Assembly: GCA_016194455.1 (NCBI GenBank)
Contig: JACQBN010000008.1
Span: forward strand, 1-38,562
Source: Candidatus Kaiserbacteria bacterium
Lineage (GTDB): Bacteria; Patescibacteriota; Minisyncoccia; Phycocordibacterales; Phycocordibacteraceae
Direction: 5' to 3'
DNA: 38,562 bases
Positions 32,540 to 38,562 of this stretch are shown here, in pieces. The notes beneath the pieces were generated by a model. That model was not told the origin of the DNA, made no database searches, and saw nothing but the letters and a program-made list of their open reading frames with translations. Positions within the stretch are counted from its first letter, which is position 1. Each line of letters starts with the position of its first letter. Both the position numbers and the translations under genes were made by a program.

Positions 32540-32610
32540 TGGGGGATCGTCTAATGGTAGGACAGGGGCCTTTGGAGCCCTTAATCTAGGTCCGACTCCT
32601 AGTCCCCCAG
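32540..32610 (+). tRNA. tRNA-Gln (anticodon UUG)
   Basis: Acceptor TGGGGGA/TCCCCCA with the U1-A72 pair typical of tRNA-Gln and discriminator G. Anticodon arm GGGGC-CTTTGGA-GCCCT. T arm CTAGG-TCCGACT-CCTAG has C at position 55 instead of T. CCA is not encoded. It lies 17 bases after dnaX. Confidence 0.93.
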
Positions 32611-32676
32611 CTCTTCGTCGCTCCGCTCCTCAGAGCCTCCGGCCAGGAGGGCGAGACAGATCAACGGCATTTTGAG

Positions 32677-32706
32677 TTGCGACGTTTGGGGGTGGAGGAG
32701 TATGCT
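32677..32706 (+). promoter_or_regulatory. Possible promoter for the transglutaminase-like protease gene
   Basis: TTGCGA (32677-32682), 18-base spacer, TATGCT (32701-32706). It sits in the 142-base gap between tRNA-Gln and the next gene, in which I see nothing else. Confidence 0.4.
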
Positions 32707-32752
32707 CTCGGGAGTTTCGTAACGAGGCTCTTTCGAGAAAGGACAGGAACAC

Positions 32753-33343
32753 ATGAAAGCGAATAGCATTGGCCAGGCGCTCTACGCGCTCGGTCTTCTC
32801 TATTGCGTCTTCTACCCAGGCTCCGCGCTTGCGGCCCACAATTGGATCGAGGCGTATCTTGAATGCCAGCAACGCTATGATGCGGGCTGCACGGTCGATC
32901 GGGGAGCGCTTACGCTTGCCCACGAGACTCGCACGTTTATCGAGCGGATGTGGACGGTCAACGATCAAGTCAACGAGAGCATGCCATATCTCGGCACGGA
33001 GCCGGACAACACATGGAGTTCGTGGGTTCCCACAGGTAATTGCGTCCCCCACGCGCTCAAAAAGCGCCGTCTGTTGAGAGAGCTTGGCGTGCCCGCGGGC
33101 GCGCTCCGATTCGCTGTGGTGCATGTTGCAGGGAAACCAGTGCTCGAGGATCATCTGCTTCTTCTGGTTTATACCGATCAGCACCCGAACGATCCGTATG
33201 TGCTCGACAGCCGCCTGATCCTGCGCGCACGACTCTCGCTCGTGCTTAGCTCAAGGCAGTTCGATGCCTTGGCGCTGATCCAGGACGCGCACGGCAATTG
33301 GATGAGCTGGGAACGATCTGCGAATGTAGTCTCTACAAGGTAA
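32753..33343 (+). CDS. Bacterial transglutaminase-like cysteine peptidase (BTLCP type), exported
   Basis: 196 residues. Signal peptide about 1-27 (hydrophobic LYALGLLYCVFYPGSALA, cleavage after ALAA). The papain-like core has the probable nucleophile Cys in WVPTGNCVPHALKKRRLL, His in LEDHLLLLV and Asp in PYVLDSR, the Cys-His-Asp order of the BTLCP family. Relatives include LapG-type periplasmic proteases that cut surface adhesins. A Shine-Dalgarno-like AAAGGA/AGGA lies upstream. Single-gene unit with terminator. The substrate is unknown. Confidence 0.8.
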   Translation: MKANSIGQALYALGLLYCVFYPGSALAAHNWIEAYLECQQRYDAGCTVDRGALTLAHETRTFIERMWTVNDQVNESMPYLGTEPDNTWSSWVPTGNCVPHALKKRRLLRELGVPAGALRFAVVHVAGKPVLEDHLLLLVYTDQHPNDPYVLDSRLILRARLSLVLSSRQFDALALIQDAHGNWMSWERSANVVSTR

Positions 33344-33348
33344 AAATA

Positions 33349-33371
33349 AGCCGCGGCAGAGCGCCGCGGCT
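33349..33371. terminator. Bidirectional intrinsic terminator
   Basis: 9-bp stem AGCCGCGGC/GCCGCGGCT with a 5-base loop, followed on plus by TTTTATTTTTT and on minus by TTATTTTTA. It serves the convergent protease and methyltransferase genes. Confidence 0.88.
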
Positions 33372-33382
33372 TTTTATTTTTT

Positions 33383-33988
33383 CTACCAGACCTCATACGT
33401 GGGGCAGACAGCGCTTCTCGCGTACACATAAGAAGACGAACGTGTACCTTCGAACTCGTTTCTCCGCTCAATCTTCTCAACCAACGACTGTTTGATGATG
33501 TCGCTCGGAGGGAAGACCGAAGGCGCCCAATCAGGGACGAGATCCTTCAGGCGAACCGGGCTCTGATCATCGGCAAAGTGGCCGATCGCGATCTGCGTGA
33601 AGCCTCGTTGTTCGAGCTTGAGTGGCAAGTACATTTGAGGGGAAGGATAAGAGTAGAAGAATATCCCTCCAGGCTTGAGGCAGCGCTCAAGCTCTTTCTC
33701 CATCCTGAACGGCAGATGGAATGGCGACAGCGGCGCGTTGCACGTTACTACGTCGAGCGTCGCATCGTCAAATGCGAAGGCCGAATAGCGCGAGACGACG
33801 TGATACGACCAAGTGCCTCCCTGAGCAATCAGTCGGGCGGCTCGCTCGCGGCTTATGACAAGGGGCTTCAAGTATTCCCAACTGGGTTCGCCACAAAACG
33901 AGAGAAGCGGACAGTTCCAGTTCCGCCACCACAATCGCCGGACGAACTCCTTTGATCCAGCACCGATGTCTAAAAGAACACAAGCCAT
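33383..33988 (-). CDS. Class I SAM-dependent methyltransferase-like protein
   Basis: 201 residues. N-terminal CVLLDIGAGSKEF matches motif I (SAM-binding glycine loop). FDDATLDVVTCNAPLSPFHL is the motif IV-like region, and LKPGGIFFYSYP the post-motif strand typical of the Methyltransf_11 group. TAAGGAG lies seven bases before the ATG, with a promoter upstream. The substrate is unknown. About 25 residues of sequence usually found before motif I are absent, so the domain is compact. Confidence 0.75.
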   Translation of the reverse strand: MACVLLDIGAGSKEFVRRLWWRNWNCPLLSFCGEPSWEYLKPLVISRERAARLIAQGGTWSYHVVSRYSAFAFDDATLDVVTCNAPLSPFHLPFRMEKELERCLKPGGIFFYSYPSPQMYLPLKLEQRGFTQIAIGHFADDQSPVRLKDLVPDWAPSVFPPSDIIKQSLVEKIERRNEFEGTRSSSYVYARSAVCPTYEVW

Positions 33989-34015
33989 GTGAAGGCTCCT
34001 TATTAAACCGGACGC

Positions 34016-34044
34016 ACCTTACCTCGCTCGAACGCTTCGGTCAA
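34016..34044 (-). promoter_or_regulatory. Promoter for the methyltransferase gene
   Basis: Minus strand TTGACC (34039-34044), 17-base spacer, TAAGGT (34016-34021). It abuts the stop codon of the alkylguanine transferase gene. Confidence 0.6.
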
Positions 34045-34365
34045 CTATTTCTTCCAACCCGAGATTTTAAGATTCACGCGGATGCCGCGGCCTGCCTGCG
34101 CAGGCAGGAAGGAGACTCCCTCGTCGATTAGCTTGCGGCGTTTCTCCGAGACACCGTGGAAGGCGTAGCCGACCAAAGCGCCCGTTGAGCCGACGACGCG
34201 ATGGCACGGGATTCGTTTTGTGTCTGCATTCTTCTCCATCAGCTGGCCCACGGCACGCCCGGCTCTTGGCGCGCCCGCGAGCCGGGCGATCTGCCCGTAG
34301 CTCGCAACCTTGCCCTTCGGTACCTTGGCGACCACCGCATAGACTTTCTCCTTAAAAGATTTCAT
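34045..34365 (-). CDS. ogt: Minimal O6-alkylguanine-DNA alkyltransferase (C-terminal domain only)
   Basis: 106 residues from ATG 34365, seven bases after TATGCT; longer in-frame starts lack signals. It contains only the DNA-binding/active-site domain: KEKVYAVVAKVPKGKVASYGQIARLAG, RAVGQLM and RIPCHRVV with acceptor Cys54. The length is that of alkyltransferase-like (ATL) proteins, but ATLs have Trp in place of Cys, so this may be an active repair enzyme. The C-terminal LPAQAG is encoded by an 18-bp palindrome shared with dnaX. Confidence 0.85.
   Translation of the reverse strand: MKSFKEKVYAVVAKVPKGKVASYGQIARLAGAPRAGRAVGQLMEKNADTKRIPCHRVVGSTGALVGYAFHGVSEKRRKLIDEGVSFLPAQAGRGIRVNLKISGWKK
34091..34108. 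repeat. Short palindromic repeat inside ogt
   Basis: CCTGCCTGCGCAGGCAGG, identical to 32381-32398 in dnaX and again preceded by GCGG. On the minus strand it encodes LPAQAG, near the protein's C-terminus. Confidence 0.8.
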
Positions 34366-34438
34366 CAAAGGCAGCATACCATGGACGTTCTTTTTTTTAA
34401 GTGCTACCATCCGCCACGGAACAAAAAAGGAACACGAA

Positions 34439-35299
34439 ATGTCCCAACACGAGCGATTCGGTTTAGTGAACGGACACATCATCGGCCGCGTGCTCAAGGA
34501 AGCAGTGCGCCGGGCAACCGTCACGATCCGCAACGAACGTCTCGTCTTCGAGACGCAGGCCAAGCCTGGTTACAGCGGGAAAATGGATGACGTCTGCACC
34601 ACCGCAGACAGGAAGGCGCAAGAGATCTATCTCCGCACCTTTCACGAATGTTTCCCCGATTATGGGGTGATTGGCGAGGAAGAAAATCTCCGCATTGAAC
34701 CCACAAACGGTTGTACCGCCTACTTCACCGTCGATCCGCTCGACGGGACGCGCGCCTACATTCGGCGCCAATCGCACGGGGTCGGGACTATGGTTGCGCT
34801 CTGCGAGGACGGCGAAGTCCTCTCGGCCTACGTCGGCGACATTAATACTGAAGAGATGTATGGTTATCGTCCGGGCTCAAGCAAAGTACACCGCATCACA
34901 CGTCTCGATACCTTCGAAACGCTCGGATATGAGGCGCGCGGTAAGACCACCGACTCCTATGCGCTCCTGCGCGATCCAGTGAGTACGTACTCGCCTCAGG
35001 TCCAGCGGTTTATCGGGCACTTCAAGAACTACGAAGTGATGGGCTCCAGCATCGGCACCTGGGCAGCGCGGCTCTGGAAGCGCGGGGTCATGGCACTCCT
35101 CCTCCCTCCTGGTGTTGAGACCCCCTGGGACAGCGCGCCTGTCATCGGGATCTCGAAGAAACTGGGCTACGTTTTTCTTCGGCCTCGGAGTGTCGGTATC
35201 AGCTGGGAAGCATACGCACCTCCCGTATCGCCCGAGATATATCAGCGGGAGCATGAGACGCTCATCATGCATGGTAGCGATCTCGGCTGGCTTGTTTGA
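34439..35299 (+). CDS. Inositol monophosphatase family protein
   Basis: 286 residues of the Mg-dependent phosphatase family (IMPase, CysQ, HisN). Metal-site motifs: GVIGEEEN, VDPLDGTRAYIRR and late ETPWDSAPVIGISKKLGY. Substrate could be inositol phosphate, histidinol phosphate or PAP, and sequence alone does not decide. AAGGA lies seven bases before ATG 34439, and an extended -10 (TGC TACCAT, 34402-34410) lies upstream. It is followed by a strong terminator. Confidence 0.88.
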   Translation: MSQHERFGLVNGHIIGRVLKEAVRRATVTIRNERLVFETQAKPGYSGKMDDVCTTADRKAQEIYLRTFHECFPDYGVIGEEENLRIEPTNGCTAYFTVDPLDGTRAYIRRQSHGVGTMVALCEDGEVLSAYVGDINTEEMYGYRPGSSKVHRITRLDTFETLGYEARGKTTDSYALLRDPVSTYSPQVQRFIGHFKNYEVMGSSIGTWAARLWKRGVMALLLPPGVETPWDSAPVIGISKKLGYVFLRPRSVGISWEAYAPPVSPEIYQREHETLIMHGSDLGWLV

Positions 35300-35312
35300 G
35301 ATTATACAAATG

Positions 35313-35339
35313 CCCCGCGCATACGAGCGCGGGGTTTTT
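35313..35339 (+). terminator. Intrinsic terminator after the IMPase-family gene
   Basis: 8-bp stem CCCCGCGC/GCGCGGGG with 6-base loop ATACGA, followed by five T. Confidence 0.9.
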
Positions 35340-35340
35340 C

Positions 35341-35874
35341 TTATGCTGATTCATCGCGTACTGGGCGGATGATCGGCACGCGCGTACGGAACATAATTTC
35401 CTCGCGATCGCCGAACTGGGTACGCCTACCGCAGACCATATCGCCGAACATCTTGGTGTAGACGCGGGTGGCGTTCTTGTTGTGTTTGTTCACCCACACC
35501 ACAAAGCCGATATGACTCTCGATACGGTCGTTGATTGTTTGCATCCAGGTCGCGAGCTCTTTCATGTTTGCCCCAATGAGCTCTGACGCTAATCCTTTGC
35601 CCTGATGCACGGGGTCGATGCCGATCTGATCGAGCTCGATCGCCGGTTCAGAGCGGTGGAAGCCGCCATGCGTCTGCCATCCCGCATAGCCCGCGAGCAC
35701 GCCCGCTTGCTCAATCACAAAGTATTGATAAACCGGAAACGCGTTGTGGAAGCTGGTCACCCAGGCTGTCGCGCCGGGAAGGTGATCGCGGTCGCCGAGG
35801 AACACCTCGGCGTTGATGCGCGCCATAGAGGCGATGTCGTCGGCCCGCGCGCGGCGGATGATGTGTTGGCTCAT
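35341..35874 (-). CDS. GNAT-family acetyltransferase
   Basis: 177 residues from ATG 35874, chosen for AAAGGAG seven bases upstream (an in-frame extension to 35937 crosses it). It opens IIRRARADDIASMARINAEVF, a usual GNAT start. The acetyl-CoA motif A is ELDQIGIDPVHQGKGLASELI (Q-G-K-G-L-A loop). The C-terminal NKHNKNATRVYTKMFG matches motif B. The acceptor is unknown. It is convergent with the IMPase-family gene. Confidence 0.85.
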   Translation of the reverse strand: MSQHIIRRARADDIASMARINAEVFLGDRDHLPGATAWVTSFHNAFPVYQYFVIEQAGVLAGYAGWQTHGGFHRSEPAIELDQIGIDPVHQGKGLASELIGANMKELATWMQTINDRIESHIGFVVWVNKHNKNATRVYTKMFGDMVCGRRTQFGDREEIMFRTRVPIIRPVRDESA

Positions 35875-35934
35875 CGGTTTACTCCTTTTGTAGGTACTCC
35901 CACCAATAAAACTACGCTTGCGGTGCCGTAGTTG

Positions 35935-35965
35935 CAATAAAAAAGCCCCGCGCCTGGCGTGGGGC
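35935..35965 (-). terminator. Intrinsic terminator after the Nudix gene
   Basis: Stem GCCCCGCG/CGTGGGGC (8 bp with one G-T pair) closed by CCTGG, followed on minus by TTTTTTATT. Confidence 0.85.
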
Positions 35966-35967
35966 GA

Positions 35968-36441
35968 TCAAGTGCCGTACTGATAGAACTCGATGCGGAG
36001 GAAGCCCTTCGCGCGTTCCCGATAGTAGACCTTCGCGCGGAACTTGATCCCGTTCGCCGCCTTCGGGAGCCAGTGCCGGTCGCCCTCGAACATTTGATCA
36101 AAGGGGAGCGCATCGAGCCCGTAGAGCTGCGGAGCTTTGAAGCGCTTCGTCTCGTGCGGAGTGCCGGAAAGGATGCGCGCGCTGAAGTTATGCACACGCA
36201 TGTTGAGGACGCCGCTGGCATAATAGTCGATGACGGCGACTTCCTCGAGCGAGTGCGGGTCAAGCTTGACCTCCCACTCCTCCTCTGTTTCGCGGAGCAA
36301 ACACTCGGCCGGAGTTTCTGGCGGCAGCACCTTGCCGCCCGGGCCGGTGATAACGCCGTGCCCGATCTCCTCACCCGCCTTCTTCTCGGCGAGCCAGATC
36401 CCAGTACCCCGCTTGATAATGCCCCATGCTGCAAGCTTCAT
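35968..36441 (-). CDS. Nudix hydrolase, MTH1/MutT-like (probable 8-oxo-dGTP diphosphatase)
   Basis: 157 residues from ATG 36441 (GAGGTGG upstream; GTG 36450 also possible). The Nudix box at about 36-58 (GGKVLPPETPAECLLRE then TEEEWEV) keeps G-x5-E-x7-R-E-x2-E-E. The C-terminal part, LPFDQMFEGDRHWLPKAANG then IKFRAKVYY, resembles the MTH1 region around its substrate pocket. It would clean oxidised nucleotides from the pool. It is divergent from the DsbA-like gene across a symmetric promoter element. Confidence 0.88.
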   Translation of the reverse strand: MKLAAWGIIKRGTGIWLAEKKAGEEIGHGVITGPGGKVLPPETPAECLLRETEEEWEVKLDPHSLEEVAVIDYYASGVLNMRVHNFSARILSGTPHETKRFKAPQLYGLDALPFDQMFEGDRHWLPKAANGIKFRAKVYYRERAKGFLRIEFYQYGT

Positions 36442-36470
36442 GTTTGCCACCTCTGTTCTTGTCCGTTCCT

Positions 36471-36480
36471 ATGCTATCAT
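36471..36480. promoter_or_regulatory. Symmetric divergent promoter, Nudix/DsbA-like
   Basis: ATGCTATCAT reads as TG-C-TATCAT on plus (nine bases before ATG 36490) and TG-A-TAGCAT on minus (leader of about 30 bases to the Nudix ATG). Same geometry as 12764-12773. Confidence 0.55.
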
Positions 36481-36489
36481 CTCTGACAT

Positions 36490-37191
36490 ATGGAACCAAA
36501 CACCACGGGCATGAATAAGTTTTTCTTACCAGTCGCGGTTATTCTCGCCGGACTCTTCATTGGCGGAGCAGTGATCTGGAACGGCTCGCATCCCTCGACC
36601 GGTTCGACCGGCTCGCAGACGGGGAAGCCCTCAGTGAATGTCAAAGACGTGACAACCGACGGCGAACCCTTCATTGGCAGCGCCTCGGCGCCGGTGACGA
36701 TTGTCGAATGGTCGGACTATCAGTGTCCCTTTTGCAAAAATTTTGAAGTGGACACGCTCCCGCAGATCATCCAGAACTATGTAAGCGCGGGCAAAGTGCG
36801 TGTCGTCTTCAAGGATTTCGCATTTCTTGGCCAGGACTCAATCACCGGGGCCGCCTATGGCCGCGCGGTGTGGAAGCTCTATCCCGATCAGTACTTCGCC
36901 TGGCGAACCGCGATGTTCTCCGCGCAAGACGCGGAGGGTGATCAGGGCTTTGGCAACGCCGCCTTGATCGACAAGCTCGATGCGACCATCAAAGGGATTG
37001 ACGCCAGCAAGGTCGCTGCCGACGTGAAGGCGAACGTGAGCGCGTATCAGGCAGCGATGAACGCAGACCGCAGCGAGGGGCAGAAGTTCGGCATCAGCGC
37101 GACCCCCTCCTTCGTCATCGGAACGCGAGTCATCGCGGGCGCGTACCCCTACGCAACCTTCGACGCCGCCATCCAGTTGCTTCTCAAATAA
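36490..37191 (+). CDS. DsbA/BdbD-like thiol-disulfide oxidoreductase, membrane-anchored
   Basis: 233 residues. N-terminal membrane anchor (about 10-30, FFLPVAVILAGLFIGGAVIW), Ser/Thr/Gly linker (about 33-50), then a thioredoxin-fold domain with a helical insert. The active site is DYQCPFCKNFE (CPFC) and the cis-proline is in SATPSFVIG. It probably forms or reshuffles disulfides in exported proteins. The exported Cys-rich products at 10261 and 11266 are possible clients (inference). No DsbB/VKOR partner is in the window. Confidence 0.92.
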   Translation: MEPNTTGMNKFFLPVAVILAGLFIGGAVIWNGSHPSTGSTGSQTGKPSVNVKDVTTDGEPFIGSASAPVTIVEWSDYQCPFCKNFEVDTLPQIIQNYVSAGKVRVVFKDFAFLGQDSITGAAYGRAVWKLYPDQYFAWRTAMFSAQDAEGDQGFGNAALIDKLDATIKGIDASKVAADVKANVSAYQAAMNADRSEGQKFGISATPSFVIGTRVIAGAYPYATFDAAIQLLLK

Positions 37192-37215
37192 GTACGCATA
37201 GGTGAGATACAAAAG

Positions 37216-37249
37216 AGCGCCTCGTCCGCCGGCTGGCGGACGAGGCGCT
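37216..37249. terminator. Bidirectional terminator between DsbA-like and purB genes
   Basis: Perfect 14-bp GC-rich stem (37217-37230 with 37235-37248) with loop GGCT, plus one A-T pair outside. On minus it is followed by CTCTTTTG, and on plus by TGAGTGTTTTC. Confidence 0.8.
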
Positions 37250-37271
37250 TGAGTGTTTTCATCAGCCCGAC

Positions 37272-38562
37272 TCACATCCCGATTTCGCCGCTCGGGAAGC
37301 GCTCGAAGATGCGCTCCTCGTGCTGCAGCAGGTGGACAAGCGTGAAGCACGTTCTCCACTTCGCCAACGTTGCTTCGTCGGCGAAAACTTCGCGGAGAAG
37401 CACGTTCCACTCCCGCACCATCTCCGGAGTCGCTTCGAGCGCGGGGTTAGGTATCAAGCCCGCGAACTCGATGATTCTCCGGATGTGGCTCATGCGCGGC
37501 TTCGGCTCCTCTTGGATAACGAGCAACAACTTGTCGGCGTCCTCCACGTTTGTCGGCGGATTCTCCCGCATCTTTTTCGCGAAGGCGCCCGGCTCGAACA
37601 CCGCGAACGAAGCAAGTTGGACGATACGATACGCCACGTTGGCCGCAACGCCTCGCTTCGCAAACTCCTCGGCGAGGAAGTTCTTCGCCTCGTCCGAAGC
37701 GTACGTGCCGCCCGAGCGCGCGATCTCCTCGAGCATGTGGTCGGGATAGACCACGAGGCCCGAGAGGACTTTCGTCATCACGCCGAGCATCCGCAGCACA
37801 ACGTGGTAGAGATCAGGCCACTCGACCCGCTCGACGCATGACTGCGCGATGTCCCGGCATTCCCACGTCTCGATATTCTCGACGATCGTACGCGCTTTGC
37901 CGCTTGCCATGCGCGCGAACCCCGTCATCTGCTCGGTAAGGATGGTGTTCTTCTTGTGTGGCATCGCCGAGGAACCCTTCTGCTTCTTCCCGAACGGCTC
38001 GTGCCAAAGCGGCAAGCCGCTCCGGGCGCCGAGGCGGGTATCGAGGGCAATCTTGCCGAGCACCCGAGCGATAAGCTCGAGACTCTGTGCGAGCTGCCCG
38101 TACGCGACGCGCGACATGATCTGGGTCGCTCCGTGGAAGGGAGTGAGCCCGAGGATACCAAGCGCCTTCTCTTCGATTTCGGGCGAGAGCCCTCCACCGT
38201 AATTGCCGATAGCTCCCGAGAGCCGTGAGTGCAGACACACCACTTGTGCTCGCTCGAATGCATCCCGAGCGAGCCGCAATTCGGCGATCCAGGTAAGGAC
38301 TCGACGGCCGAAGGTGGCAACCTTAGCTCCCTGCCCGTGCGTGCGCTCCAGCATCGGCGTGTGGCGGTAGCGTTCTGCAAGAACTCGGAGCGTCTTAACG
38401 TTCTCCCGCAACGCTCCGTTGACGGTTGCGTTGGCTTCTCGGAGCGCGAGCGCGAAGGCCGGATCCTCGATGTCGTAACTCGTCGTGTCCTTATGGAACT
38501 CGTACTGGAGCTCCGGCGGCAACGCCTGCTGGCGGAGCTCGACATAGGCGCCGAGGTCGTGA
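37272..38562 (-). CDS. purB: Adenylosuccinate lyase, 5' end outside window
   Basis: Fumarase-superfamily lyase acting twice in AMP synthesis (SAICAR and adenylosuccinate cleavage). The frame is open to the window edge (reading HDLGAYVELRQQA before LPPELQYEFHKDT), so the true start lies beyond 38562. At least 430 residues are visible. The signature loop is GSSAMPHKKN, with catalytic-region segments ERTHGQGAK and FHGATQIMSRVAYGQ. The gene joins purL and purQ as the third purine gene in this window. Confidence 0.95.
   Translation of the reverse strand, partial: HDLGAYVELRQQALPPELQYEFHKDTTSYDIEDPAFALALREANATVNGALRENVKTLRVLAERYRHTPMLERTHGQGAKVATFGRRVLTWIAELRLARDAFERAQVVCLHSRLSGAIGNYGGGLSPEIEEKALGILGLTPFHGATQIMSRVAYGQLAQSLELIARVLGKIALDTRLGARSGLPLWHEPFGKKQKGSSAMPHKKNTILTEQMTGFARMASGKARTIVENIETWECRDIAQSCVERVEWPDLYHVVLRMLGVMTKVLSGLVVYPDHMLEEIARSGGTYASDEAKNFLAEEFAKRGVAANVAYRIVQLASFAVFEPGAFAKKMRENPPTNVEDADKLLLVIQEEPKPRMSHIRRIIEFAGLIPNPALEATPEMVREWNVLLREVFADEATLAKWRTCFTLVHLLQHEERIFERFPSGEIGM

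Noticed and set aside
1-38562. CRISPR array, insertion sequence or prophage
   Set aside because: No regularly spaced direct repeats, transposase, integrase or phage structural genes were seen on either strand.

Overview
The window looks like a stretch of chromosome from a Candidate Phyla Radiation (Patescibacteria) bacterium, most likely of the Parcubacteria group. This is inferred from compact housekeeping proteins: an IF-2 without its N-terminal extension, a Rel protein without its C-terminal regulatory domains, and a DnaX without its zinc module. A VirB2-like pilin gene, dense packing and TGA used as a stop point the same way. The DNA is GC-rich (by eye, mid to high 50s percent). I see no insertion sequence, prophage, CRISPR array or rRNA operon.

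Layout. 1-1000: end of a class IV aminotransferase gene, convergent with tandem tRNA-Leu(UAA) and tRNA-Cys genes. 1007-2823: rbfA and infB. 2879-7719: a frame-disrupted cysteine desulfurase, an anchored trypsin-fold-like protein, a ClpB/ClpC-like unfoldase, rpmG and tRNA-Trp. 7821-10189: a MoxR-family AAA+ ATPase and a membrane-anchored VWA protein, separated by three hairpins. 10261-11856: a VirB2-like membrane protein fused to a lysozyme-like domain, and an anchored unknown protein. 11901-15598: miaA, an AhpC-type peroxiredoxin, pyrE, pyrF and an unknown gene. 15717-19079: tRNA-Leu(CAA), parB, rel and two small genes. 19121-26531: topA, an EEP-family phosphohydrolase, dprA, a PP2C phosphatase, serS, an ftsQ-like gene and a small membrane protein. 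26638-32610: dus, an unknown gene, a class II synthetase paralogue (asparagine-synthetase-like), purL lacking its last domain, purQ, dnaX and tRNA-Gln. 32753-38562: mostly single-gene units (transglutaminase-like protease, methyltransferase, minimal alkylguanine transferase, IMPase, GNAT, Nudix, DsbA-like) and purB, which runs off the window. No gene-free stretch exceeds 300 bases; the longest gaps hold tRNAs, promoters and terminators.

Expression signals fall into two classes. Many conserved genes (cysteine desulfurase, rpmG, miaA, parB, rel, dprA, serS, dus, purQ, dnaX, ogt and others) have a -10-like hexamer only 6-9 bases before the start codon, which predicts leaderless mRNAs. Most accessory genes instead have a clear Shine-Dalgarno sequence, and often a -35/-10 promoter and a terminator of their own. 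Several divergent gene pairs are separated by a self-complementary -10 (AGTATACT or ATGNTATCAT) that could fire both ways.

The strongest candidates for something undescribed are the MoxR/VWA pair with a changed Walker B motif and structured spacer, the VirB2-lysozyme fusion, the symmetric divergent promoters, and the two damaged or shortened enzymes (cysteine desulfurase and PurL).
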